NCBI GenBank assembly: GCA_022113835.1
Contig: JAILWY010000021.1
Span: 6,324,001 to 6,388,000, forward strand
Source: Atopsyche davidsoni
Taxonomy: Eukaryota; Arthropoda; Insecta; Trichoptera; Hydrobiosidae
Direction of reading: 5' to 3'
Length of the DNA: 64,000 nucleotides
Shown here one piece after another: positions 1 to 12,185 of the stretch (position 1 is the stretch's first letter; the number at the start of each line of letters is the position of its first letter). The notes below the pieces were generated by a model. It was not told the origin of the DNA, ran no database searches, and saw only the letters and a list, made by a program, of their open reading frames with translations. Both the position numbers and the translations under genes were made by a program.

Positions 1-1965
1 TTTATATTTTTTTCATATAATTTATCTCTGTTATAACCTTTCTATTTTATAAATTTATTATTTTTATTTACTTTCAAAAAAATTATATTAATAAATTAAA
101 TCAATAATCTTATTTAATGAATAAATTTTTTTCCAAAAAAATCTGTGTAATATGAAATATGATTATTGGGTTGGAAGTTACAGGGTTTTAGATATTCCCT
201 TCAAAGCAATTTAAAGTGGTTAACTAATCGATGACATTTATTATTATTCATAGTGAATAAAATGTCAATTAGATTAAATTTAATGTAAATAGTCACATGG
301 GAGGCAAACAATATAAATGTACTGAAACTACTAAATATTGTTGAAATGAATGCTGTGCTCAATTAATTCATATATAAAGAGATTTATATAACCAGATATC
401 ATGGCATTACTTTTAGGGTACTTGTAAACATAATTTATAAAAGAAAGAAGTTATAATAGCTGAAGTGAGGAAAAAAAAGATTATTATTACAGAATGGTGA
501 GGAAATTTGTGATATTTCTGTAAGTAGGTATGGCATGAATTGCTTTTATTGATGTATCTAGGTATAGGCACATAATAACTATATATGGATCTTACTGTTT
601 GGATTATGTTCCACGAGTCAGCTCTCATTATATATTTATATCTACAAGTACCCAATTTCCTTCCTTAACAAATCTGAGATTAAAATATTAAAATCAAAAG
701 AGAAGCTAAAATTCTAAAATAAATTAACAATCATTGAACGATAAGCAACATTTTAGTGATGGAGTTATTTATTTATATTATATATATTTTTAATTAGGAT
801 TCAATAAGTGTTATTTGAAAATGTTAGTCAAAAGAGTATGATATTGATCTTATTTAGATGTAACCTTTGACATACACGTCTATTAATCAATTTGTTATTG
901 TTGTCAGTTTAAATAATGTTTATTTGTACAGATATCTGTAATTGTAAAATAAACATTATTTTAAATAAATGTATTACATCGATTGCTTTTTGTTTTATTC
1001 ATGAAAACATTATCGTTATATTGACAAAGTTTAAAGTAAGTATATAAAAATATAATATAATGTGCACATTTTGTTTCATTGCAAAGCGCTGATATTTACG
1101 ATTGAATTGTTAATTTGATGAATAAATAATTAAACATCCTTTGTAAGTCCAACGTAGGTGCATAAAAACTTAATTAAGTATTATTTTTAGTTAAATGGTT
1201 TTTTTTTAAATCAAAATAATGAATACAGTGGAAAACAAAATTAATACAGTACAAAATAACCGGTTCCCAAGCATTTATAGTACATAGCCATAAAACTTTA
1301 AATGGTACTTTATCTATCATACAAAAAAAAATAAAGCACCATATTAAAACTTTATAAATAGACTAAGGCTAAAATTATGTTAAATCATAGGGAATAATTT
1401 TTCGAGTGAAAAAATCTCACCAAAAAAATTTTAATTTTTTTTCATCGCTTACGCATCGTTTTAACAATTTAATTTTAATAGCAGTAAATATACCGTCTAA
1501 ATTAAATAAGTATATTAACTTCTCCAAATATAGTAACAATGCTTTGTCTATGGAAGAATATCTAAAATATTTAGTAAGTTGAACGATTTTTTTGCGCGAG
1601 AAATTCTGCTAATTAAATTAAAAATCTCTCTTTATTGCTTTGTCATGATTAAATAATTTGATTTTTAATAGCAGTATATGTTAAATCACAAATCCAAAAA
1701 AATCAATTACAAAATAAAGTAAATATAATATTTAGTAGAGTACAAGTTATAATTATTTTTAGCAGTGAAAAGGGGCTACAAGGAAAATATATTTTATAGC
1801 TTTACAGAAGGCGGAAATATTTTTGATAAGGGCAACACTTTGTATATGTCATAAGTCTGATTTTGGCTATTGATGATTGTTTTTTTTGACACTGCAATAA
1901 TATCAATCCTTTTGGATGTTTAGCGACATTTTTCTATTGTGCAGATAATCAAAAATAATTTCAAC
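1..1965. other. AT-rich upstream flank of CHMP5
   Basis: No gene is supported here; the short open frames are AT-rich and unlike any known protein. Just upstream of the CHMP5 start, a pyrimidine-rich stretch ends in gtgcag at 1939-1944. It resembles a 3' splice site, so the 5' UTR may carry an intron, but no matching donor was identified. A degenerate direct repeat is visible: about 1402-1495 and about 1590-1685 share the block ending in taatagcagta. Confidence 0.5.
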
Positions 1966-3552
1966 ATGAACAGACTCTTTGGTAAGGCTAAGCCCAAGGA
2001 ACCTCTACCAACTATCTCTGACTGTATTTCTGGTGTAAGTATATTTCGTCATTGTTATTTTCTAATGTACTTTCGTCTCATGCGACATGGTTCATGCGAA
2101 CTTGGTAATATTATGTTATTTGTTATATTAAAGGTTGACAGTCGTGCCGAGAATATAGACAAAAAAGTACAGCGATTAGATGCCGAACTTCGAAAATATA
2201 AAGATCAAATGGCTAAAATGAGGGAGGGGCCTGCTAAGAATGCTGTAAAACAGAAAGCATTGCGCGTTTTGAAGCAAAGAAAAATGTAAGCTCTTTTTAA
2301 ATATTAAAAAGTAATTTTTATAATACTGTTATTACCTTAAATGCCACTGACACATTGTAATTTTTAAAAGGTATGAACAACAGTGTGACAATTTACGAGC
2401 CCAGTCTTTCAACATGGAACAGGCCAACTATGCTACCCAAACATTAAAAGATACTCACGCAACAGTTGCAGCTATGAAGGATGGTCTATCTCAAATGAAA
2501 AAAGAGTTTAAAAAAATTAATATTGATCAAATAGAGGTAATTACAGGGTTATGTTAAAGAGTAATCCGGAAAGTGAATAAAACTGATAGCATGTTCTAAA
2601 GTACTCTCTCGTACACATAACTGTTTTATGTTAGTTTTCTTATGGAAAAAGTATTAGTATTTATATTACCTAAATAAATTATAAAATTATAGTTATAGTT
2701 AATGCACTTTACATAAATAATTTGATACTAATGTATAGGGGCTATCTACTATAATAATAGCCATTGTGTGTTTGTATGTTTGTTTGTATGTGTGTATGTT
2801 TCATTTTTCCGTTCTGTATAGAATATCTTAAAAGATACAACGCTGATTTTTTGCACATAAGTTAAGTAAATTTTTCCGCAGCTATGTGCCGAATTTCAAG
2901 ACGATAGGATAATATTTTCATTCATAAACTTTAAAATATGCTCATCAAATACGTCATTTTATGACGGGCTACATTGCTAGTATATAAATAATAGACACTT
3001 ACATAGGGGATTTCTGTATCACTGAAAATCAGTTTGGTAATTGTTTTCTAAATGATAGTTGTATTCAAGATAATTATTATAATTATATGTTCATTTACGT
3101 GTACTTATACTTTAAAATACACATACATACATTACTTTCATTTGCTTAGGATGTCAATGATGAGATGGCGGATATGTTGGAACAAGCTGACGATGTTCAG
3201 GAGGCCCTCGGCAGGCAGTATGGAATGCCAGACTTGGATGATGATGAATTAGCAGCTGAACTTGATGCCTTAGGTTTGTATAAATTTCATTGGAGTATAA
3301 AAGTAGATTCATCATCTTATAGTTGTTACAAGATAGTACAGGTTAAAATAATCACTTGTATAATTATAAAACATTATAGGTGATGAAATAGCCTTAGATG
3401 ATGACACTAGTTACTTGGATGATGTTGTGAAGGCTCCCTCAGCACCCGACAAGGAGCCTGGAGCAGACAGTGTTCCCAGCAAGGATGGAATCTTGCTAGA
3501 CCAGTTTGGGTTGCCTCAGTTACCAACCGCAAGTGCAAGTCGCACATCATGA
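1966..3552 (+). CDS. CHMP5: Charged multivesicular body protein 5 (CHMP5/Vps60), five exons
   Basis: ESCRT-III family subunit acting late in endosomal sorting at the multivesicular body, where the yeast orthologue Vps60 works with Vta1/LIP5 and Vps4. Exons: 1966-2034, 2134-2285, 2371-2536, 3150-3273 and 3380-3552, all with GT-AG borders. They join in frame to 227 codons plus TGA, close to the roughly 219 residues of animal CHMP5. The start ATG at 1966 opens [13 protein letters not shown], the conserved family N-terminus; an upstream in-frame GTG at 1939 is ignored. Recognisable blocks are [12 protein letters not shown], the basic [19 protein letters not shown] helix, [11 protein letters not shown], the acidic ELDALGDE segment and the C-terminal DQFGLPQLP. 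The basic N-terminal helices and acidic C-terminal tail are as expected for ESCRT-III. Intron 1 (99 bp) is a multiple of three and has no in-frame stop, so retention would add 33 residues. Intron 3 carries a Helitron. Identification rests on recognised family sequence; no alignment was run. Confidence 0.96.
2745..2980 (+). mobile_element. Short non-autonomous Helitron in CHMP5 intron 3
   Basis: The segment starts with TC (TCTACTATAATAATAG, 2745-2760) and ends in CTAG (2977-2980). The flanking bases are A (2744) and T (2981), as expected for Helitron insertion between A and T without target duplication. A perfect hairpin, CGTCAT-TTT-ATGACG at 2952-2966, lies 10 bases before the CTAG end, the standard Helitron 3' architecture. 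A TG-rich run (TGTTTGTATG type) follows the 5' end. There is no coding capacity, so it must depend on an autonomous Rep/helicase partner elsewhere. Alternative: chance combination of end motifs, unlikely because four independent hallmarks agree. Confidence 0.72.
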
Positions 3553-4257
3553 GCTGCTTGCTGATAAAAATGCATTAATATATACATAAATGTTCATAAA
3601 TATTTAACTATTGTTATGGATGAAACTTAAAGAGCATAATTTTACCAACATAATTTAAAATATGGTTTTTATATTTCTTAATTGCGCCTATTTACAATTA
3701 CCTATGACTACTGCGGTTAATATTGTTTTGCACAAAAATTTGCTTATTGAATGATTGTTTTAGTTAAGTATTGCACTTTACACTTGCTTCTCATAAGTTT
3801 ATTTTAATATCCTAGAAGAAGTATGTACTAAATTCGTTCATACCCCCATTTAATTAATAAATAAATTATATAGTTTATCACTTTTGATTTTTAAATTTTA
3901 GTTGTAAAGAAACAAAAATGAGTAATAAAATATGAATTATAATTTCTTTTTAAATAAATTTTTTAAAATTTCTATTGACTGTCGTTGTTATTTCCTAAGA
4001 TTTGTGGGTTAATATTCTTGATCCTTCTAAACGTAAGTATAAATAATTATATAATTTGATCCTGCACTAATCAATACATGTATATGTATTTAAAAAAAAA
4101 AAATCCTTTTTTCTGTTGTGTCATCTATAAGGATTGATAAGAATTACTTCATTTAAAGTTAAATTAATTGAAGTCAACATACACGGATATAAATTATAGA
4201 GGCAATATGACTCTAGAGAAAACAATGTGCAGATTCCTACGTTACCATACCATTCTT
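3553..4257 (+). other. CHMP5 3' UTR and downstream AT-rich spacer
   Basis: Two overlapping AATAAA hexamers lie at 3856-3865, about 300 bases past the stop, and are the best visible poly(A) signals. Further AATAAA occurs near 3950 and 3924. The exact cleavage site cannot be read from sequence. No other feature is supported. Confidence 0.45.
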
Positions 4258-4504
4258 AATTGAAGCAGCTTATAATATTTGTACATAGATGTCAGCTAAT
4301 ATATAATGTACTTGAAAATAATTAAATTTAAAATTTCAAGACTGTATATTTTCTTTTAATAAATTTACAATAGTTCTTATGGATATTTTTACAATACGGT
4401 CTGTGAATGTACGAGTAATGAAAATATTTTTTTTTTCACTACACATCACGTACATTACATATTTACTGGCATCTATGTTAAAAAATTATAAGCTGCTTCA
4501 ATTT
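4258..4504. mobile_element. MITE-like element with long terminal inverted repeats
   Basis: The outer arms 4258-4314 and 4446-4504 are imperfect reverse complements. Both begin AATTGAAGCAGCTTATAA from the outside and share the ACATAGATG and TAATGTAC blocks further in. The internal part is AT-rich and non-coding. Size (about 247 bp) and structure fit a miniature inverted-repeat element, but no clear target-site duplication was found and the family is unknown. Confidence 0.55.
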
Positions 4505-5040
4505 AGATATGTAATTTATAATCTAACATATTACCATAATTAAATTTGTAAATATAATATATTTATTTATTTTTTATTATTGTATTGTTTGTGTGTCATT
4601 TTAGTTTTGATTTATCAATTAATTGTATCAACGATCTGTGGCAAATTGTATTTCTCATATTTTATTAATTAAGATTTTATTACTTAAATAAAAACATACC
4701 TGAGTAATATTGGCTCTTAAAATAATAAAAGAGGTTCTTTGCAGTACGGTATTAGAAGTATTTTTCGTTTTATAAATTGTAGGTATATTTATTTTAGTAA
4801 CAATTTCGTGACCGAGGTACCAGTAGACAAAAGATTTGAAAATACATTTACTCATCTGCAGACATTTATAAGAATAACTTAGTGTGTTTGGTGTTTTATT
4901 CAAACTTAAGTTGAAAAATTGTTTATTTACCAACGTTAAAGAGAACCACCTGTCGGAAAGCAGAAGGATGCAGAGCAGATACTTTTGTCACTATAAGCGA
5001 TGTCATAAGCTCGTCCTACATAAAACTATCTAATTAGCTT
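4505..5040. other. AT-rich spacer, nothing recognised
   Basis: No gene, repeat or RNA is supported. A minus-strand open frame at 4655-4933 has no recognisable protein features. Confidence 0.5.
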
Positions 5041-5600
5041 TAAAAAGGCTGGCAGAGCTCACGAAGCGGGGTTCAGAGGCAAGTGAGGGGTTGACCCTGG
5101 CACTGGTCCCGGCTGCTGGAGCAACCATGGAACTTGGCAAGCCTCACGTCCTGTCCGCTCCATGGTGGGTCTGCATCTAACAAAGCCACATGCAAGTTGT
5201 ATCAGTTCAGCCTATGTCCAAAAAATAATATTGACTCAGCTTTAAACAAATTTAACATACCACTGTTGGAGGTCACGGCTGTTGTCTTTTTACCAATTCT
5301 AATAAGTCAATAATTAACTGATGGTTCCAAGTATATTCTAGTTTTAATCAACAAATGTTTTCAATACAAATGCAACAATATTTTTTTAGCATCATCAACT
5401 TCCTCAGTGGACTTCTCTGTCAGGTATAAACTCTGCTCGGATATGTTGACTATCACTGGTACCCACCGCTTTTCTGCACACTGCATTTCGCATCGTAACT
5501 ATTATGTTTGGATTTACAGAAACAGTCAGCTGGAAAATGATTTATACGTCTAGACGGCAGACACGGTCCGGCGTATCTGCCGGATGGTTCAAGGGAATGG
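5041..5600. promoter_or_regulatory. Two GC-richer islands, possible regulatory elements
   Basis: 5045-5185 and 5385-5600 have visibly higher G+C than the surrounding spacer and lack homopolymer runs. In the first, two CCATGG sites bracket 5125-5166. No open frame with recognisable protein character crosses either block. A role as cis-regulatory or conserved non-coding sequence is inference. Confidence 0.3.
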
Positions 5601-6950
5601 TAAATATTTAAAGGTTATAAAGGAAGTCACGCGAAGAAATATTGCCATCGCTGATACATATAAATACAACGAAATAGTTTTTATTTATTCATGCTCAAAA
5701 AATCTGCAAACGCTCTCTTTTTCTGAAGTCACGTTTAGTTGTTTGTTATTTACAGTGTGCTTACAAATCAAAATGCCAAAGCGTAGAGCATAAATTATTT
5801 GTATTCCCGATTATATTTTTGACTTTTTGAATCCGGTTTATTTTCCACCTATCATATCGGTCTTCAGGCGAAAATTTTCGTCGTGGTTATTAAACGCTTG
5901 CCACCATGATCCCCTCCTAGAGCAGCTTTAAATATTTTGCATTCTCAAAAGTTTCTTTCTGAACTTTAACGCTTTCGTCTAAATGAATTTTGAAACCACA
6001 AGACCGAAATACAAGCGCTCTCATTATTTTTTTTCAATAATATCAGTAGGGTTGAATACAATTCTTAGCATGAGATTTTTGTGATACAGCTATAATTTAA
6101 ATTTGGCGATCAAAAACTACGACAATACATTTAGAAATTTAAAAATTATTTTTAACACATATTTTTTGAAATTCATAATACAAATGCACTTTGACTAACA
6201 CTGTAAAACACGCAAGCCATTTTTTGTGTATTTAAACATAAATATGAATTTATTTATAACTTATTCAAAAACGTGAAGATACCAATATTTTCAGAAAAAC
6301 TGTGAAACTCGGGAACTCATGTGCTCGAATGTTTTGAATATTTTTCAGTTTTACTAAAAGAATTATGAAAGTTAGAAAGAAAATTTTTTCACCACAAGTA
6401 ATGGCTTCCCCGGAGACCAAATCAAAGCCTATTTTTTATACATAAAAGCTTCAATAAGTTGCTTCGTTTCCCACTTGTGTTTCCCATAAACACGAGAGTA
6501 TTTTTTTGTTTTAACATTTGTTTCAGTTAGTCCCTGCGTGTAGTTTACGTTTATAAATATTTTATATGCAATTCAATACGTTTGGGAAGCAATTATAAGC
6601 TCTTTGTTTTCGTTCATATAAGGGCCAATGAAAATAACAGATTTTATCAATAAATATAATTTTTTAACGTTTATGCAGCCTGAGTGATGTATACGTTTTT
6701 TTACGTTTAAAAGTTTACAAATAGAAATTGGGCGGAACATGCGATTATCAATTTATTTTTTAGTAAGCGCAATATGCGTAAATCCTTCTTATTAAAATTA
6801 AATTGATCGAGTCAGTTCTTGATGCTAAAATATATTAATGACCAAAAGAGAATTTGCCAAGAATAGTTTATTATAAAAAAAACCTTAAACCGATACTTTA
6901 CAAACATGAACTAAGAAATGTAACCTGAATTTGATATTTTACTCACTAAA
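5601..6950. other. AT-rich spacer, nothing recognised
   Basis: Low-complexity AT-rich sequence with scattered poly-A/T runs. No coding, RNA or repeat feature could be supported. Confidence 0.5.
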
Positions 6951-6959
6951 CTTTCTATT

Positions 6960-7860
6960 AAGAATCCCGCAGGAATTCTGGAGTATGGTTTTGAAGTTTG
7001 CAGTTACATGCATTAACGACCGCATCTCTGCCTTAAGAGACGCTTTGAGAGTCTTTTGTTAAAACCAGACTCCGTTTTCTGTCGACAATTTTCAGAACCG
7101 CGTATTTGTCAAGTGTTTTACTGCGCTGCTCTGAATTACGAAGATTTTGCATGCTGAAGTTTTCGCTCGTCGCCCGAGTTCACGGAACTGGATAGAAAAG
7201 GATTACTCTGTTAGTGATGATATACTAAAGATACGAAAATAAAAGGTAATTAGTAAAATAATTAAACTATGAAAGCGAGTCGCGTAGAATGGGCGATATG
7301 AATTTAATTAGTATTCATATTCCAGATTCCAAATGAATGTAATATAAATAAAACCTATGTATGTCTTCTTCATCAAGTGCCTCTCCTCAGAAAAAGTTGG
7401 CGACCATATACTCATGCTGAACCAGTGTTCATGGTTTTTTCAGGGGGAAATAGTGTAGTGGGTCCCCGGGTCCTTATACACCGCAGTTTTATATGTTTGC
7501 GTATTGCTGCTGGTCAATAGCATTATTATATAATCCATTCCTTACAAAGCTCTGGCGTTTAGATCTGATACTCCTTCTTCAGCAAGCTACAGAAACAATA
7601 CCAGGAGCCCAACCACTTCGCAAGGAACTTCCAGAGCACATACCTCCACAATAATTCCATTACCGATCCTTTATACACGCTCAGGGCACAGAAAGGCAGT
7701 CATGCACAAGCAACATAATGGGGAGAGCGGGGAGGTAAATTGATTGTCATTAAATATAAATTTAATTCGAGTATATTGAATTACATATGGCAAGACGAGA
7801 ATGTTTTTTTTACGATAGGTGGGCATCGAAACCAAATCCTCTTGTTATGTCTTTGTAATT
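6960..7860. promoter_or_regulatory. GC-richer islands before the LINE fragment
   Basis: Blocks at about 6965-7205, 7375-7490 and 7545-7735 stand out from AT-rich spacer. 7457-7475 contains the self-complementary stretch GGGTCCCCGGGTCC. No protein is recognised. The last block is close to the LINE fragment and could be part of its decayed upstream sequence, but no reading frame supports that. Confidence 0.25.
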
Positions 7861-8158
7861 GGAAATGTGGCTATATAGGAGAATCCTTAAAATACCATGG
7901 ATTGATCGCGTCACAAATGAGACTCTTGCACAGAATGCGCAAAGAAAGAGAACTCCTGACTATGGTAAAAATACGTAAAGTTTTGGCCATATTTTTCGAA
8001 ACAATAAACACAGCATCCCACTGCTGATTATCTAATGAAAGATTGAAGGAAAAATAGACATTAGAAGGAGGAAGTTCGGCTGAATTAGTGAGACTGGCCC
8101 AGGATAGAAATATGTTCGATGAAATGGTCACCATCTCCCATGAAGAGAGACTATATAC
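7861..8158 (+). pseudogene. Decayed 3' end of a non-LTR retrotransposon ORF (copy A)
   Basis: A remnant of the C-terminal region after the reverse transcriptase of an insect LINE, the part often annotated as craniofacial development protein 2-like. The + strand reads a WKCGYIGESLKYHGLI-type segment, then RVTNE-like, LLHRMRKERELLTMVKIRK, and after frame breaks the tail LAQDRNMFDEMV (about 8092-8138). Frameshifts and stops interrupt it, so it cannot encode a full protein. It matches copy B (13930-14265) over nearly its full length: both share a GGTCGCGTCACAAATGAGA-like block and end in the GATAGAAATATGTT(C/T)GATGAAATGGTCACC block. The family assignment is from recognised protein motifs, and the clade (RTE, CR1 or Jockey) is uncertain. 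Confidence 0.7.
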
Positions 8159-9385
8159 GTTTAATTTGAAATAATTTACTGACCACATTAAAATGGAGTA
8201 ACAATTATTATAATTAATTCTGTTAACTACCTCATGAAGCGATATTTTTAATTGCGGCAACAATGAAAATATAATTCGTCTCTCTAGAGAGTGTCCACGG
8301 AAGGGAGAAGAGTTTTCAGGTTTAAATTACTCGGATTAACCCAATGATTTATGTTAACTGTCAAATTATAAGTCTTGCAATTTATCCCGGATAAACTATT
8401 TCAAATCTTCTTATTACTTTAAGTTTCAAACAAGTTTTAAAATACTTATGGGAAACAGCAGGGTGCCGTACAATTGCTATTAATTAATAAGAATGGTGTC
8501 TTTCTTTGTCAACAAAGTTACGAAATTTTAATCTGTGAATAATTGTAAGGAAATATTTTTTTGGGAAGAAGCATTACCATTATTTTAATTAAAAAGTGTC
8601 TGAGGTTTGTGTTGCATGGCTTATTTTTTAAATTAAAGTCAGATTTATCATTGTCCATTTATTTTTGCCATTCTAGAAATATGAAGATTTTTTAAATTTA
8701 TGTTGTTTTATATCAATACCTACTGGCGCGTTTTTCTTGTCCAGATATAAGAGAAATATTTTTATTTGGTGAAAGCTTTAATCAAAGCAAGAGATGTTTA
8801 AATGAAATCAGAGAAGATAGAGATAACAAGGGATAACATGCAGTGTATTAAATGATAATTTATCATAGTATGGTATGATTCTAGAAATTGCTACGGCTCA
8901 TTTATTGGGATACTTCCGTGTATGTTTGTCTTTAGCAACCTGTGTTGTCAACGAATATGTTGAAGGTTTTAGGCGAAATGAGGTCATAATTTAATAGTGT
9001 ATACTATTGTAATATACAAGTATATATTAAGTCATAGATAATGATTGTAGTGGGACAATATACGTGCTTTATGAAACGTTGAAAGTTAAATATTTTTTTA
9101 AAAACTAAGGTTACCCTTTTCTATTTAAAACTTATAATATTTTTTTTATTTTTCAAGACAATCGTTTTTAAGTGTATTTGGTATTTATACTAAAAAATAT
9201 ATTTTTGACTATGCCAACCGAAAAAGTTTCCGCAGCAATACTATATTAAACTTGAGATAATGGCATTACATTAATACAAGGAATTGTTTATTAAACTCCA
9301 GACAAATAACTCGAGTAAACCACTAATACTAAATAAACACTTATTTACATAATTCTAGTTTAAACAATGAGTACGACAACAATGG
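8159..9385. other. AT-rich spacer
   Basis: No gene or repeat is supported. A short self-complementary TCTCTCTAGAGAGT at 8279-8292 and a CGGATTAACCC block near 8331 (homeodomain-type GGATTA) are the only points noted. Confidence 0.45.
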
Positions 9386-9560
9386 GATTAAATTCTATAG
9401 AGTCCTTCACAACAGGTAATGTTGTCGGGCGATTCTGGAAGAATTCCTCCAAGTCTCGGGGGTTGTTCTGGGCGGGGGTTGTTCCCCTGAAGTGTCCAGG
9501 GCGCACTTTTATAAAGTCTGGCCTTTGTCTAAAACTGAGATGTTCTGCTGACTGGGCACG
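9386..9560. promoter_or_regulatory. GC-rich island
   Basis: A G-rich block around 9420-9530 contains two GGGGGTTGTTC-like copies (about 9456-9491). An open frame on + (9367-9573) spans it but has no recognisable domain. Possible regulatory element by composition only. Confidence 0.25.
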
Positions 9561-10615
9561 AGAACGAAAGTAAATTTTACATTTTGCGTAGATTTATGCT
9601 CGGAATTACAATGCTCGGGTTGTTTCACAGAGATAACCTGAGAAACAAAGTAAATTTTATGTGGGTATTTGAAATTTACAACAAACTGGCCGGGGTTTGA
9701 CACTTTCGAGTTTCTAAAATAAAAGCTGTAAGATTACACCCTAACTTGTTAATCTGTGCTGGCTCTGTGAGATGCATTCGGTTTTTGGAAATGAAGCTGG
9801 TTATGGGATTAGTTACTTCATGATCAAAAAATACGTACCATATCATACTAAAAACTAAATTACTTTAAATTTAAGGACTTACCTTACATTAAAAATATTT
9901 GTGTACAGTGATAAGATATCTTTATTTAAATATCAATAAAACTATGTGAAAATAATAAAGATATCACATTTAAGCTAAATACATTTTTAATTTAATCATC
10001 ATAGTAATCAAATTAACGAAATTCAAAAATAAATAGATAAATAGTATAATTATTATACTGATAAATTCATCAACACATTTATGTTTATGTACAAATAGAC
10101 AAACAATAATTATGATTCATAAAAAAAATTTCTTCGGTAATTTAATATAAAATCATATTACTGTAAAACGAACGATAAATTACTCTGAAAATTGACGAAG
10201 GTAACAAGAAACCTTAATTTTGTATACTCGAAGTAATTTGACGAGTTGTTTGCATTTCAATTCTTACCGTTTTTATGGTGTATTATAGATTTCTATAAAA
10301 CACCGAGGAGATTTATGGTTCTTGTGGGAGATATCCTATCTTATTAAGTCAAATAGAAAAGCAATAGCGCACTCTAAAAAAATATTAATACCAAGGGACT
10401 ATTGGTTCTTGAGAAATATTGATACAAAACACTGCAGAGGAAGCCAATTTTATAACCATAAAATTGATCAGGATTGAATAAAGCGTTTGATTTTTTTTCC
10501 ACTGTCGTTATTTTACCTTACCGATATTACAATTTAAAAAATATACTTAATATGTTTATTATTAATTTTAATGATCTTCTTGTTATGGTGATTATTTTTA
10601 GATAATTGTTAGTTA
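9561..10615. other. AT-rich spacer, nothing recognised
   Basis: Scattered poly-A/T and no supported gene, RNA or mobile element. Confidence 0.5.
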
Positions 10616-10830
10616 TTTCCAGCTTGGGGTCTGTGGCGTGCTAGTGAAATTAAGGCACAGATTCGGTGAAAAATCGAAGTGCGAAACCCTGTTTAATCAA
10701 TCATTCTCCTTCCTCTGGTCCCGAGCCAAAACCCCGATTGAAAATGCTCCAATCTGGAATATGGTGGAAGTAATGACAAATTTAGCCCTGATTTTCAACG
10801 TCACTTTGTCCCTCCGATAAATAAAATACC
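10616..10830. promoter_or_regulatory. GC-richer island, possible conserved non-coding element
   Basis: A compact block of balanced base composition between AT-rich flanks. The + strand is open across much of it (10638-10820) but the peptide is unrecognised, and no splice borders frame it. Regulatory or conserved non-coding function is inferred from composition. Confidence 0.28.
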
Positions 10831-11194
10831 TCCTGAATTTCTATTATTACAACAATAAAAAATCGATAATTCAGGTTGTTGAAAGCAAACGCTGTTTATG
10901 TTTATTTTTCTATTACAAATGTTTATTTAAACAATTATTTCTGTCATTAAAAGCCACCGCATATTTGTCTAAATAATAGTAATTTGTGGCAAGTGTGTTT
11001 TTAAGACATTTTTATTGTTTAAATGCCATGTTAAAATTCATATTCACATATGGACACGTCTCTTCGTAAAAACACAATTGTAAAAGTTTGTATTGGAAGA
11101 AGAGACTGCTGTTCGTATATTTTGGTAATTTCGTATATTAATTAGATAAAACGTCGGAATATGACATTTAATAATTATTAATTACAGTTATATA

Positions 11195-11490
11195 TGACAA
11201 AAGCGAAAAAAATACTAAAATAATCTGGCACAGTGTGCCGAAAATTCCTTGTGAAAACAGCGGGGCTCGCGGACTGAAATACAAAAAGCTGCGGAGAAAG
11301 CAGCCGTGGAGATGAAATATGGCGACTTCATACGACTCGTAGGAAAAACCGAGAGCTCCGATTTTCTTTCAGTTTGCTTTTCAACTATTTTTATTTGCTT
11401 TTGTTTTATTGGCTTTTATTTCTCAAGAGTGAAAGTGAAGCGCGGATTTATCGTTCCGCTTGAGGCAAGAATTGAGACGCGAAGCTGTAA
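11195..11490. promoter_or_regulatory. GC-richer island with shared motif module (copy 1)
   Basis: Contains, in order, AAAAGCGAAA (11199), the palindromic TGGCACAGTGTGCC (11226-11239), AATTCCTT (11243), AAACAGC (11255) and GCTCGC (11265-11270). The same blocks recur in the same order and orientation at 19150-19220. Ordered shared motifs in otherwise different sequence suggest two related cis-regulatory modules or a decayed repeat. The rest of the island (to 11490) is non-coding by eye. Confidence 0.4.
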
Positions 11491-12185
11491 GGATATATAA
11501 ATATAATATAATTTAAAGCTGAGTAATATAATAAAATGGACCAGTATGACTTTTATTTTATTAAGATTAACGGTCAACAGGCCTGTTTAATTTCTCATAA
11601 TTATTTTGGTTAAAAAACGTGCAAACATGATACAAAATATATTTTGTGTTGTAGAAATGTATTTTGCTGATGTTTTTGCTCTTAAAGCTCTTTTAAAATG
11701 ATTTATCCAGATAATTTTCAGATCATTTTACAAGAGTTAGATATCTCGTTAAGTATTTTGACAGTGCAAATTCTACTGCCTTTTTATTAAAGTATATATT
11801 ATCTGCCGATATGTTATCTTAAGATATCAAAAAGAAAAATATACAGAATTGCCGAAGTATATCGCAAGAAGTTAATATAAGGCAAAGTTTTTGCGTAGTT
11901 TCGATATGAACTAAGGCGCATCCTCTGTAATGTATCTACGGATGAGAGATATTGTGTGAACGCGATGAGGAGGCTGGACTGAAACAATACTATTGATGTC
12001 GAGTTGACTTGTTTGTTAGGAAACTCTGGAGAGACATCTGATTTAGTATTGCGGGACCGGTCAAGTAGATATTTTATGTATGAAAATGTCTGCTAATTTA
12101 TATACTTTGACATGAAAATCTTGCCTTTAAATATATTCTGAAATATTGAAAGACACGTTCCTGTTACAAATTTTTATTTTACTGA
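11491..12185. other. Spacer with a modest island
   Basis: Mostly AT-rich. 11885-12070 is more balanced in composition and may be another short regulatory block. No gene is supported. Confidence 0.35.

Noticed and set aside
5390..5423. 34-base microexon between a TTTTTTTAG acceptor and CAG/GTATAA donor
   Set aside because: Too short to test by reading frame and no partner exon nearby; such signal pairs occur by chance.
7871..8263. 130-codon minus-strand open frame
   Set aside because: It is the antisense of LINE fragment copy A, so it is a shadow frame.
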